The position numbers and the translations under genes are program-made. A stretch of DNA of 64,000 bases from the NCBI GenBank assembly GCA_024364735.1, contig JAGFNQ010000197.1, positions 24,554-88,553 on the forward strand. The letters run 5' to 3'. The first letter of the stretch is position 1. Every line of letters begins with the position of its first letter. Positions 23,195 to 33,876 of this stretch are shown here, in pieces. A model generated the notes under the pieces. That model was not told where the DNA came from. It did not search any database and saw only the letters and a program-made list of their open reading frames with translations. The stretch comes from Boesenbergia rotunda (Eukaryota > Streptophyta > Magnoliopsida > Zingiberales > Zingiberaceae).

Positions 23195-23387
23195 TTATGG
23201 GTTTAATTTCATCTTTTTCATTATTTCGAAAATATCTAATTCATTTACTATTTCTGCTTTATCTAATTTTTCAAATTTTTCTAACAATTTTGATTTGTTT
23301 GACTTTTTGTGAATTTTATTAACTATATCCTTAATTGTAGAAAATTCATCTTCTTCCTCATCCTCATCATTAAAATCACATCCTTCT
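23195..23387 (-). pseudogene. short acidic/lysine-rich open fragment, unrecognised
   Basis: A minus-strand frame of about 63 codons reads a Asp/Glu run (FNDEDEEEDEFSTIKD) followed by a Lys-rich, helix-prone stretch (KLLEKFEKLDKAEIVNEL) and stops at 23195. No start is visible and no family is recognised. It resembles in composition the acidic frame at 25171-25879 on the same strand, and the two may be parts of one gene split by the LTR-like block between them. Confidence 0.3.
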
Positions 23388-23399
23388 GTATGATGTGTA

Positions 23400-24960
23400 T
23401 ACTGAAAGATATGAGTTTCTTTATATGAACATCTTTATTATGAAAAGAGAATCGCAACTACACTAGGTGTTTGTTTATAATAGTACATACACGAAGTCCA
23501 ATTATTTTGCATTGTAAATAACATGGTGTGTGGTGTCACATGGAAGATGATATTATCAGTTCCTTGCTTAGCATAAATAGAGGCTCACAACTGAGATGGA
23601 ATTGGACAACCTATCGGGATGGTTGTAGTATAGTTAGGTGTGGTTGGTCTTGAACATAGAACTAGACTAGTGTGCTATGAGTACATTGAGCAGGACGAAA
23701 ACCTGAGGTTATCCGATTTGGACTGACTAGATAATTGGATAGAACCTCAGTTTATATTATGGAGTATGCTCCCTTAATCCCGAAATAATAACGGGCATAT
23801 ATTATTAATTATTGTTTCTTTGATTTACCAATGGGCGAGATCTATTCTGTTAGATCGATAGGCCCGGTAAGTTGGGAGATAATATTAATAATATGATGTG
23901 TCATTGATTATTGATGGAATCCATGTCCTGGTTAGTCGGGATGATGATGCCCCCTTGATGAGCTCAAAAGGTTCATCTTGCTAAACCCTGCATGTGGATT
24001 TGATCCGGCGCGATATAAGGTTGAGTGGTACTAATCAAGGATCCAGAAGTTAATTAATTTAAATTGTTAGTAATTTAATTAATTAACGGACATTCGAGAT
24101 CTTAAACACGGGGGGATGACCGACTCATAATATGTGGAGCCCATATGAAAATATGGGGGTTGGTGAGAAAGTTCAATTAAGATCCTTTAGTGGAATGAAT
24201 CTTCATTAATGGATCGGGTTTAGATCCATTAATGGCCAAGATCCAACTCCTCCTCTTGGTCCCTACCTTAGCCTATAAATACCCAAGGAGATATGAAACC
24301 AGAGGCTAATCAATCCAATAGGAAAAATAACCCTTGGCTCTCTCTCCCTTTTCTCCCTCTCATCTTCTCTCCTAGGGCGCCGACGCAAAACCGAAGAAGA
24401 GAAGCTCTCTTCTCTTCTTCTTCTTGGCTTCTTCTCTCTTGGCATGGGCTACTGAGGAAGGGAGACGGTCTCCCTCTCGGTTGGTGGCTGGAGCATATGG
24501 GATAGAGAGAGGGAAGGCGCCAGCGGCGTGGAGAAGAGGCGTAAGGGCGCCGACGGTGAGGGAGAAGTCTAGGGAGATTGGCGGCGGGTTTGGTAAGAAG
24601 AAAACCCTTCTTCTTCCTTCCTTCTCCTTCCTCTCTAGGTTTGCTGTTGGTCTGGAAGCCTTGGAGTAGTTCCGGTGGTCGGCGGCGCATGGGAAGAGGA
24701 AGAAGTGGCCGACGACTTTGAAAACCCTAGCCTAGGGTTTTCTTGTTTCGGCAAAGGTGAGAAGGAAAACTCTTTTGGAGGCTTTGGTGATCTCAGTTCG
24801 TGGTAGATCATCACCCACACGACGTCTGTGAAGGGAGGGACATAAGGTAGAAGATCGCGAGGTGATCAGAAAGGTATATCTTTCCCCATGCTCCTTTGTT
24901 TGGCCTTATGTCAATTATGTGCCATGATCGTATGTCTCGTTATTTTATGTTTGATAATTT
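23400..24960 (+). repeat. LTR-like block, plus strand (limits uncertain)
   Basis: Contains words typical of plant LTRs, such as ACCCTGCATGTGGATTTG followed by GGTTGAGTGGTACTAATC near 23985-24037. A good TATA box comes at 24274-24281, and then a C/T-rich leader (24330-24440). I could not fix the TG and CA ends or a target duplication. Open frames at 24263-24690 on both strands are composition effects of this leader. Confidence 0.45.
24274..24281 (+). promoter_or_regulatory. TATA box of LTR-like block
   Basis: GCCTATAAATACCC on the plus strand, followed 50 bp later by a pyrimidine-rich leader. Typical of a plant core promoter. Confidence 0.5.
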
Positions 24961-25170
24961 ATTATTTTGATTTCATATCATAATGAATAAATTGTTAACT
25001 GGACCCCGACCATAAACACAAAAGTCGGCGATCAACTCGTCGCATTTTCCACGATCGAACGGTCGAGCAAATTACAAGGCCAATTTTGGTAATTGGCTAA
25101 GTTGTAATTTGGATCGTTCAATATGGCACGAGACGGTCGATGGGAGATGGGTCTCCACTCGAATTAATTT

Positions 25171-25879
25171 TTAATCCGTAGACTTGGAGAGGTCTCTCGG
25201 ATCGACCAGGTATTCACTAAGGAAACTCGCCAGGCCATACCCAACACCTTCTACATCTTCATAGTAGGTGGAGTAATTTGGGTCACTAGTTAATGTTTTA
25301 TAATAATTATTTTCAGGATTATCATGGAAAATAATTAAATTATTATCTAAAATAATTTCATCTCCAATATCTTCAGAAAATTCTTCAAAAATATTTTCAA
25401 TATTATCCTCAACATCATTTTTAATATCTTGAAAAACATTTTTAGAAAAATCATGTTTATCCTCAAAAATATCTTCAATATTTTTAGGATTAATCCCAAG
25501 AATTTCAAAATTATCCTCAATAATTTCAGAGTTAATTTCAGGATTATCATTAGCATTTTCAGATTTAATTTCAGAATTATCAGTGAGATTATTAGAATTA
25601 ATATCAGAAATATCCTTCAAATTATCAGAATTAATTATAGAATTATCCTTAAAATTATCAGAATTAATTTTAGAAATTATTGAATTGACATTAAGAATTA
25701 AATAGTTAATTTCTGATATTTTAACCTTATCTACATGTTGTAACTGGTCATGCAAGATATTTATTTGACTATACAATAATTCTAATTTATCAGAAAAATT
25801 ATCTAAATTACCATATGATAGTGCAGTAATTTGTAAATTTTTTGGAACGTAAATTTTTCGTACCTTTGTCTGACACTTA
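25171..25879 (-). CDS. acidic Asn/Asp/Ile-rich ORF, 5' end cut by element C
   Basis: The frame is open from the edge of the LTR at 25880 down to a stop at 25171, about 235 codons; the first Met is at 25776, but conserved-looking sequence (KIYVPKNLQITAL, NLDNFSDKLELL) lies upstream of it, so the true start is lost. The middle consists of degenerate 11-13 residue repeats (INSDNLKD, NSEIKSEN, NPEINSE). The end, YYEDVEGVGYGLASFLSEYL, is less repetitive. I do not recognise the family; a retroelement or viral-type structural protein is possible but unproven. Very high A+T suggests relaxed codon use. Confidence 0.45.
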
Positions 25880-27294
25880 TGTTGGATCGAGAGAAACGAT
25901 AGAGGGGGGGGGGGTGAATATCGTTAAACGCTTTTCGGATAAAAACTAGAGCAAGTACGCAGTGGAATAAAAACAATCGCGAACACAGGAAGTTTTACTT
26001 GGTTCGGAGCCTAGGTCGACTCCTACTCCAAAGCCCACGGTCGTTGACCGTTTTCTGCGGGCATTCTATAAGTGCGCAAAACGTTTACAGAGAGATATTA
26101 CAAAAGCAGTATAGTAAACTTAAAAGTAACTCTTCTTTTACCAACGTCCGATGTAGATTGAATTTTCGGAGCAACGAGACATCGTCAGCGCTTGAGTCTC
26201 GAGTCGGGAGGTTTCTGGAGCAGAGCGCGGGAGCAGAAGGGCGTGATTGCGTAGAATTAATTGTTGTTCGAAGCCTTGGGGTCGAGGGCCTATTTATAGC
26301 CCCTGGGGGCGCCCGGGACGTCGGGGGCACCCCCCCCACATGTCAGCCGATCTGCTTCCATCTCGGTCAGCTCTGATCCCTTAAAACTCGGGATCAGGCT
26401 TTGACGGGGCGCCCTGAACGCTGGGGGCGCCTGGGTTGACCGGGTCTCTTCTTATCCATTGGCTTCGATGGGATCTGCTTCGTTAGCTTCACCTAGGGGC
26501 GCCCGGACCATCCGGGGCACCCGGGAGCAACGGGGGCACCCAGGAGCACGGGGGCGCCCTGCCCATGAGCTGCAGACGCAGTTCCTTTGCTTCAACTATT
26601 TTTGTTCACCTTGGGGGCGCCCAGGACACTCCGGGGGCCCTACTCAGCCTTTGCCTCACTCCTTTGAGGCTCTCTGAGCTGCAGACACTCGTTCCTTCGG
26701 CCCTGCATCCAGGGTTAGTCCAAAACAACATAAAACAATAAGATGTTAGTTTATACAGCCTTAGCTGTCTTGGTTCTGACTTTGGGTCTCCAAAATGGAA
26801 CCCTAGGTCGAACCGACGCCTACTGTTCCCTCGACGGGGAACGCGTCCTCACCTACTCCTCTCGGGAGAATGTACCTGATGCCAACCGGCTCCTCCGGTT
26901 AGACTTTTTCCCAGCGGTCCTTTGCCAGGTCTTGGATACCAAGCTGTCTTTCGCCCGGTGCCTAGCATTCCTTCGCTAGGTCTTCAGTCCCAAGCTATCC
27001 TTCGCCTGGTGCCTAGCAGTCCTTCGCTAGGGCTTTAGTACTCTGGCATTCCTTCGCCAGTGCCTAGCAGTCCTTCGCTAGGACTTTAGTACCCTGGCAT
27101 TCCTTCGCCAGTGCCTAGTAGTCCTTCGCTAGGACTTTTTACCCTGGCATTCCTTCGCCAGTGCCTAGCAGTCCTTCGCTAGGACTTTTTCTGCACACTT
27201 GAGTAACATGTTAGATAACAAATGAGACTTAACTTTTGAACCCTTTTACCATTATCAAAACTTAGGTTCGACTTGGGTGTTTTCTACACCAACA
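25880..27294 (-). repeat. 3' LTR of element C
   Basis: 1415 bp with TGTTGG...CCAACA ends, clearly related to the copy B LTRs but diverged. It has a minus-strand TATA box (TATAAATA, 26291-26298), GGGCGCC dyads at 26300-26640, and at 26910-27190 about four ~55-bp repeats with TGGCATTCCTTCGCCAGTGC. It is inserted into the acidic ORF that ends at 25879. Confidence 0.88.
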
Positions 27295-27308
27295 ATCTCG
27301 CCCTTTTT
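27295..27308 (-). promoter_or_regulatory. polypurine tract of element C
   Basis: Minus strand AAAAAGGGCGAGAT directly before the LTR start TGTTGG, matching the layout in copy B. Confidence 0.75.
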
Positions 27309-28800
27309 GATTTATGGCAACCTTAGTTCAAAAAGTTAAGTTAATCAGAGCAAGTAAAAATTAAATTTTGTTCCCCCCTGGAAGGAATCTCCCCCTTGAT
27401 TTTTTTTTCAAAACTTCGTGGGGTTTTTGAAAATAAATTCTAAGTTTAAGGATGGATAAATTTGGTTGTCTATTTTGGAGAACTTGTAGAATATTTAAGT
27501 TTAAATACATAGAAAACTTAAGAAGGATTCAGAAAAACTTAAGTTTGAGTACTAATGAAAATTTTCACACCTTAAGTTTAAAGTACTCAAAGAAGTTTTG
27601 AAAAACTTTAAGTTTTAAAGTACTTAGTGAAATTTGAAAAACTTAAGTACTTAGGAAAGTTTTGAAAAACTTAAGTACTTAGAAAAGTTTAAAACAACTT
27701 AAGTGCTTAGAAAAGTTTTTAAAAAACTTAAGTACTTAGAAAACTTTAGTACTTAGACAACTTTAGTACTTAGACGAGTTTTGAAAACTTAAGTACTTAG
27801 GAAAGGTTTAAAAAAACTTAAGTACTTAGAAAAATTAAAAAAACTTAAGTACTTAGTGAAGTTTTTGAAAGACTGAAGTACTTAGAAAAAAATTTGAAAA
27901 TTTCAGTTCAAAGTGCTTACAGAAAATTTTTGAATGAAAGCTTCAGTTCAAAGTACTTAGAGAAAATTTTGAAAAATTTAGTTTTAAATACTTAGGAAAT
28001 TTTGAAAAATTAAGTTTTACGCGCTTAGGAAAAATTTGAAAAATTTAGATACTTAAAAAATACTTTTTGAATAAAGGATAGAGTTTGAAATTTTGAGAGT
28101 TGAAGAAATTCTTTAAAAAAATTTAAACTCTCTCCTTTTCTATCTCTCCCCCTTTGCCATATATCAAACACAAATAAATATAGTAGAAATAGAATAATTA
28201 AATTCCATAAAAGAAAATAACTTGCATGATTTTGCTGTACTGGACCAATTCATGATGAGAATTAAACCAAATCAATTTCATTATCCTCTTTTAGGGACCT
28301 GTCTAACCCAATTAGCTATTTACTAACTGTTATAAACAGTAGTTTTCGTTAGGGTTAGTCAAGTTAAGTGTTCTGTTCAAGTTAGATTTTCTAAACTTGA
28401 CACTTAACTTAATTACTGTGTAAGTTGTATTTAGTGCCCCAATTACTGCAGATGCACTGACTTAAAGCATCTTGAATTAAGGCAAAGACCTAAGCATCTC
28501 AACCCTTTCTAAGTTCTCAATCAAAAGTACCCTAAGGTGCTTGTGAGATGTTGGCTTCTCAATCTATAGGTGCATGCATTTCTAGGGTTAGGGCCTAGTC
28601 TAAGTCCATTTGCGAGAAAGCCCTAGTTTTAAAGGGGGATATTTTAAAATAAAACTAAGTCAAAACATATTTTATTTTTCAAACCTTTTCAAAACTAAGT
28701 AAAAGATGATTTTGAAGGCATTTAAAAACTATTTTAAAAACTGATTTTGAAATGGACAAAGTAGTAAGAAAACCAACAGTAGACTGAACCTATTCTACTA
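27309..28800. other. AT-rich spacer of element C
   Basis: Collinear with 4306-5560 of copy B. The stretch 27590-27900 is a denser array of about ten 24-30 bp units built on AAAAACTTAAGTACTTAGAA, where copy B has only loose copies. From 28250 on it matches copy B closely, including TATAGGTGCATGCA. No gene. Confidence 0.7.
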
Positions 28801-29027
28801 AACATAATCAGGATCAGATATTCAAGTTAAATAACTAGTCAAACCAAATGGGTTAACTGGTCAAACAGAGGTCCAGTAGTAGTCAAACCCTAGTCAAGTC
28901 TTAGTTACTTAGTACAATGCTGAAATAGTCTAACTATGAAGAGGGACCAGGGTGGTCAGATGAGCCAGGCTGCCATGCTCTCAGTAGTGACAGTATCTCA
29001 CTGTATCGTGCATCGTCCACCTCTCGA

Positions 29028-30149
29028 TCAGCTCTCGAGGTGGTAAGCCTCAACCTCCTCTCGGAGACTATGGATCTCCGTTTGCATCTGAGTGAAGCGC
29101 TGGTCGATGGTCGGTGGAGGCGGCTCGTCTATGTGTGCTCGAGCCTCTGTTGCCAGATCTGCAACGTCAACGTCTACCTCCTCGTCTGAGTCGATCTGCG
29201 CTCTAGCTCGCTGTCGTCTCCAAGTCAAAACCCCGGTGACTGACACGTCTATACCAGCTAAAGAGAAGTTCCTAAATCCTATCTCATCAAATTCAGTCAT
29301 CTCGGATATTTCACCTAGGGTAATGTTACGACCGTGGTGATGAAGGATGGAGGTGATGATGTGACAGAAGGGGGTGCGTACCCGACCCTGAGTCGTGACA
29401 CTGGAGGCATGTAAAATAGCGTGGAACATGTGAAGGCCAATATCAATGTCTAAATGATGGATCAGGGCATACAGAAGGAAGGTATGAAAAGGTCGCATAG
29501 TCGCGACATTCCTAGTGGATAGTGGTAATATGCAGCGGACCAGAACTCGGTACAGGGCGTAGTCCTGGACCTGAAGGTCAACGGACTGGAATCATCTATC
29601 TGCGGGGAGTCTGGCTTCCTTATAGAAATAGGAGTGGAGAGTGTCTAGAGTAATGTGAGAATAGGGAGGATCAAATGGAGGATTCCTAGGTGGATAGCAA
29701 CAAAAGGTGGACTGGGAGGGTCGTAGTCCATGGAATCAATTTAGCAAGGTAGGGGTGATCGACAAGGGTATCCCTTGAACAGTAGTGACAAACATGAGAT
29801 TATCCTGTCTAACTATGTTATTATAGAATTCGGCACATAAAGATGTATTAATCGAATGTGTGCAGAATACTAGATTATCTAGTTGATAGAAGTTTATGAC
29901 ATTCATGGCTAAAGGATAAGATTGGGTAAAGAAATATCTATTGAGATAGCTAGTTTTGATAGGCTTGTAAGTTGTTCGAGCAAACTTATTACATAGTTCT
30001 AGAGTTGGGAACCTAGGGTCGGGACTTGGTTCAGTACCGGGGTTCGCTTGGTTTGCTTGGCATTTTCTAAGTTAAGAAACATGCATTTATAAGAAAGGAA
30101 TTAAGAAAATAATTCTAAATGCATAACGGAAATCATACCGGGGAGGCAT
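29028..30149 (-). pseudogene. gene captured in element C; resembles a plant transposon-associated protein
   Basis: A two-exon reading fits well: ATG at 30149 (MPPR), a 72-nt intron (30138-30067, GT...AG) and an exon open in frame from 30066 to the stop before 29028, apart from two TGA codons at about 29725 and 29592. The joined frame has about 345 codons. It reads LELCNKFARTTYKPIKTSYL, VINFYQLDNLVFC, LMFVTTVQGIPLSIT, DYALYRVLVRCILPLS, FHTFLLYALIHHLDIDIG and a C-terminal coiled coil (MQTEIHSLREEVEAY). This pattern is like the plant transposon-protein domain family often called PF20167, from memory only. The first half lies upstream of Met 29498, so that Met is not the true start. Function unknown. 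Confidence 0.55.
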
Positions 30150-30253
30150 GGTTGAGATTGAGGAAGCACAAGTGTCACTTGATCTCCTTGGAAGGAAGGA
30201 AGTGAGGAAGGAGGATGGTTTTTGGTGTGGGAAGAAGGAAGGGTTCGGATGCC

Positions 30254-30261
30254 TTTTTATA
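30254..30261 (-). promoter_or_regulatory. TATA box of the captured gene
   Basis: Minus strand GCCTATAAAAAGGC, about 105 bases upstream of the proposed ATG at 30149, with the GC-rich dyads directly upstream. Same spacing logic as the LTR promoters of this family. Confidence 0.55.
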
Positions 30262-30269
30262 GGCAGGTC

Positions 30270-30525
30270 ATTGGGGTGCCCGGGAGCTTCCGGGCGCCCT
30301 GGACAGTGCCTACTGCCTTTGGCAGTGGCTTAGGACTGGTTGGGGGCGCCCGAAACGGCCCGGGCGCCCCGGTCAGGGTGATTTTGCAGCTTTTGCTGCT
30401 TTGACTGATATGGGGGCGCCCGCATGGTTCCGGACGCCCTGGTCAAGGGTCAGAGGCAGCTTTTTGCCTTGAGTGAAGATAAAGGCATGGTGGGGGCGCC
30501 CGAGGAGTCACGGGCGCCCGGGGTG
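30270..30525. repeat. GGGGCGCCCG...CGGGCGCCC dyad repeats
   Basis: Four units of about 80 bp, each with GGGGGCGCCCG, a 6-10 bp gap and CGGGCGCCC or a variant. The same dyad type lies upstream of the TATA boxes in the LTRs of copies B and C (11660-11950, 26300-26640). Confidence 0.8.
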
Positions 30526-30534
30526 TATAGGAAG

Positions 30535-32760
30535 TGTTGGGACCGGGTGCATGTTGACATGGATACGGGTTCGTAATTTTAAAATTTAATTACGTGCTGC
30601 GGAAGGTTTAGCATAAATAATTTCTCAAATTATTTTAACCACGTATCTAGCATGCAACCTTATGTTGTGGAGACATGATCATGCATTTAAAATTTTGCAG
30701 AAGGTAAACTAATTTACTTAATACCTCGCATAACTCGTAGAAAGGGACGAGATCCAACCGTAGCGTCCCTTAGAAGCTCCGCCTCTATTCGCGTCCACGC
30801 AGAGTTTTCTTCAGGATGACTTCGCAAAGCCACGAGTTTCATGCCGACAAGAACTACTAGATTCTCCGAAGGAACGACAAGAATACCAAGAGAGAGATGA
30901 AAAACTAACCACCAAACGAAGAACGGAATCAAGATTCTGGGAGGAAGGAAGGAGTCACGCCCGCTTCTTCTTCTTCTTCGGCTTCTTCTTGGTGGTGGAA
31001 GCTCACGGCAAAGGGGGAGGGCTCTAGGGCCGGCGGCACTAGAAGAGGGAGAGGGAGAGAAGGAGAGGGAGAGATGCTAGGCAAGAATCCTTGATCTCTT
31101 AGATTCTTAATCTCCAAGGCTTGCCTTGGTTCCTTTATATAGTAGCATCTCAATCGCCAAGTCTCCTTTTTATGGAATAAATTTTCATAAGAAATTTATC
31201 ATATAAATTTTTCTGTGAATTATTCCATCATGCCAAGTTTTTATCATAATTTAATTTATAATAAAAACAACCATGTCTCCCTTTTCTTATGGCAAGAAAT
31301 TTCTTTATATAAATTTTTTATATAAATTTCTTTATCATGGTAAATCAATCTATTATTGATTTTATAAAATAATATAAACCAATCCATGGTTCATTTTAAT
31401 TTCCATGACAAATAAATCCCTTTATATAAATTTCTTTTTATAAATTTCTTTATCCATAATTTTATAAAACAAACCACTCTTGGTTTATTTTATAATTTGA
31501 ACCAAACAATTTGGTTCTCCCCTTTTAATGTGACCAGCCAAACAAAGAGGGTGGGGACCCTCTTTGGTCGGCGAAAACTCAAGCCATGACCTCACGAATT
31601 ATACTCATTTAATTCGTCCAATAAGTCTTCAAAAGACTTAACCATTTTATGCTTCCGACGCGTCTCTGAAAAATTCAGATTCGACTTATCTCTCTTGATC
31701 GAAAAATTCAATTTTCAAATCGTTTTAAATCCCTCAAATCACTCGTAGTGCGTGTGACTAAAGTGACTTTCGATTTATGTTGGCCGTCTATAATCAACAA
31801 ATTATAGAACTATCATGAGTGGCACATAGTAGTACATCATGATGCCCAATTAATCGAAAGATCAACGGTTGACCTCATAAATTATTCTGAAACCCTTCAG
31901 CAGATATAATGAATCGTGCCCCATTCCCTTCACCATCTTATACCCACTTGGTTCAGGACATGGTCTATGTGTGTCAGTCCCCACTAGGCTGACTACGTCA
32001 CACCTAGCCCAAGTAACGTTTTCTCGTCCTACGGATTCTAATTACTCTCATGTATCTAAGAGATTCATACTCTGAACATGTCATGCTCTGGCAAGAGGCT
32101 TCGAGTAACAATCCGACGATAGGCCTTGGGTATACATCTCCTCGCAAGGAGTGGTGAATCCTTTGTAGGCTGTTCAAACATCTTCGGGCACTTCGGCTTA
32201 TACACAATCATCCTGGGTCCACACCTCCTTGGAGATGCTTGCTTAAGATGTCAAAGTATAAGTCTCCATGACCAAGATGACTTGAACACCGCAAGTCAAA
32301 GGAACATCGCACTTAAGCTGTAGTAAGAACTTCACTGACATGTCTATATGTAGACTACCATATGAAGTTTTACAGCCAGTCACTCCAATGAACTAGTTCC
32401 CTTAACTAGCATTCATGTTTATCTCTGGACATCCCAATGTCACCAGCCAGTGAGAATCAGTTGATTAGAGAATAACCCATGCTAGTCTCAACAGAATTGA
32501 TAGTATCTGTATTTATCAATTCATCGACTATGGACAATTTCAATACTTCACAATTGCACATGTAGAGATAATCACTAGTTGTGAATTCGTCACAAATTCT
32601 CTCATGCTGTGAATTGTATTGCGGACATTCAGTAAATGAGTTTAAGATCTCAATCAAATACATAAACATGTATACTCAAATAGTGAATATTCATTTATTA
32701 AAATAAATTATTACAATCATAAGGCGATTGCCTTAGGACACTTCTCTCATATCACTAACA
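30535..32760 (-). mobile_element. solo LTR with target duplication GGAAG
   Basis: 2226 bp, TGTTGGGACCGGG...CACTAACA, flanked by GGAAG at 30530-30534 and 32761-32765. A minus-strand TATA box (TATATAAAGG near 31132-31141) sets orientation. It matches 49117-51397 over its whole length and 15823-16278 at its right end. No internal genes. Confidence 0.92.
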
Positions 32761-32784
32761 GGAAGTGACAAATTTGATGTCTTG

Positions 32785-32950
32785 TCATTGTTTGACCATG
32801 GTTTAGTTGGTTTGACCATGGTTTTACATGCATTGACTGCTTTGACTATGGTTTGACTGCTTTGACCATGGTTTGACTATGTTGACCATGGTTTGACTAC
32901 GTTGACCATGGTTTGACTGCGTTGACCATGGTTTGACTACATTCTGAACT
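32785..32950. repeat. GTTGACCATGGTTTGACTAC tandem repeats
   Basis: About eight imperfect copies of a 20-bp unit (some halves of 10) in the foreign segment of element C. Related GTCAAAC words occur at 28840-28900 on the other side of the captured gene. A short open frame on the minus strand here is only the repeat read through. Confidence 0.85.
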
Positions 32951-32989
32951 ACAAGATTAAGTAACAATATAGGTATTAAAGGAGTTACA

Positions 32990-33876
32990 ATTGAGTTTAA
33001 TTTTACTGTCTCACCCAATCTAGGGTTTTCAATCACGTTAGCCTTACAGGTTTTGTGAGACAGGTTTTGATAAGTAAAATTATTTTAAAAAATTATTATT
33101 TATTTTGAAACACATAAATAATTTTGAAAACAATTGAATTTATTTTGAAAAGAATTGAATTTATTTTGAAATGAATGTTTAAATCTACAAGTAACTGAAA
33201 ATTTGTGTTAGATTTGAATTTGACAAGGAGTAATTTGAATTTGAATTTCAAAAATTGGCTTCCAAGTCTTGGCGAGGCACTAGGCCTTCTTTGGCCGTAG
33301 CCTTATTGGATCATCAACCCTTTCCTTGACAAATCCTTTTAATGAAATTTCATTTTCAAAATTAATCTTTGAAAAATTCTGGTCTAACTAGTTTGGGTCT
33401 TAGATCGATAGCTTCGTCTAGTTTCACCAGTCTAAAGAGACCAAGTATACTTGACCTTATTAGAATTGGTTTCCCTAACGTACTATCATCTCACCTCCAC
33501 CCAATACTATGTTGTCAAGTTTCAGTTAAGTTTGTTCAGTCCTTAAACTAACCATTCCTAAGTCTAAGCATGGTAAATTGCAGAAATTAAATAAACAATC
33601 AATCAAGCAAATTACAATCAAGAATTAAGTTTTATCTTACAATAAATATAGTTTTTAATTTGGCTCCCCCTGGACTAAAGCCACGGTAATGGTTAGGCAA
33701 GATGTGAATCTTGTCCTTGGGGATCCAATACTGATTTGATCCAGTCAGTTTGTTCAGGTACAGTTTAGGTACCCATGCCTGAACTTTATTTCTGGACTGA
33801 TTCAGTACAACAAAATAGGATCTCTGTCTATATTTGGTTCTATAGCCTAGTCCGGATAGATTTAGAACGGAGTTCT
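32990..33876 (-). pseudogene. element C: gag-pol linker and spacer remnant
   Basis: Collinear with 8757-9620 of copy B. The left part is the noncoding spacer; the right part (33660-33876) encodes the end of the linker (DKIHILPNHYRGFSPGG) in minus frames with stops. It stops abruptly at the gypsy LTR. Confidence 0.75.

Larger units (their letters stand above)
25880..33876 (-). mobile_element. copia-related element C with pol replaced by a foreign gene
   Basis: Left to right: 3' LTR (25880-27294), polypurine tract, AT-rich spacer (27309-28800) that matches copy B up to the last codons of pol, then about 1.96 kb of unrelated DNA (28800-30534 and 32761-32990) holding a gene, and then sequence matching 8757-9620 of copy B (32990-33876). 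Protease, integrase, RT and RNase H are missing. A solo LTR (30535-32760) is nested inside. The 5' half (gag, primer site, 5' LTR) is cut off by the gypsy element at 33877. Confidence 0.7.

Noticed and set aside
24263..24820. Overlapping 60-126 codon ORFs on both strands
   Set aside because: Arg/Ser/Pro-rich products of a C/T-biased LTR leader, with no conserved motif.
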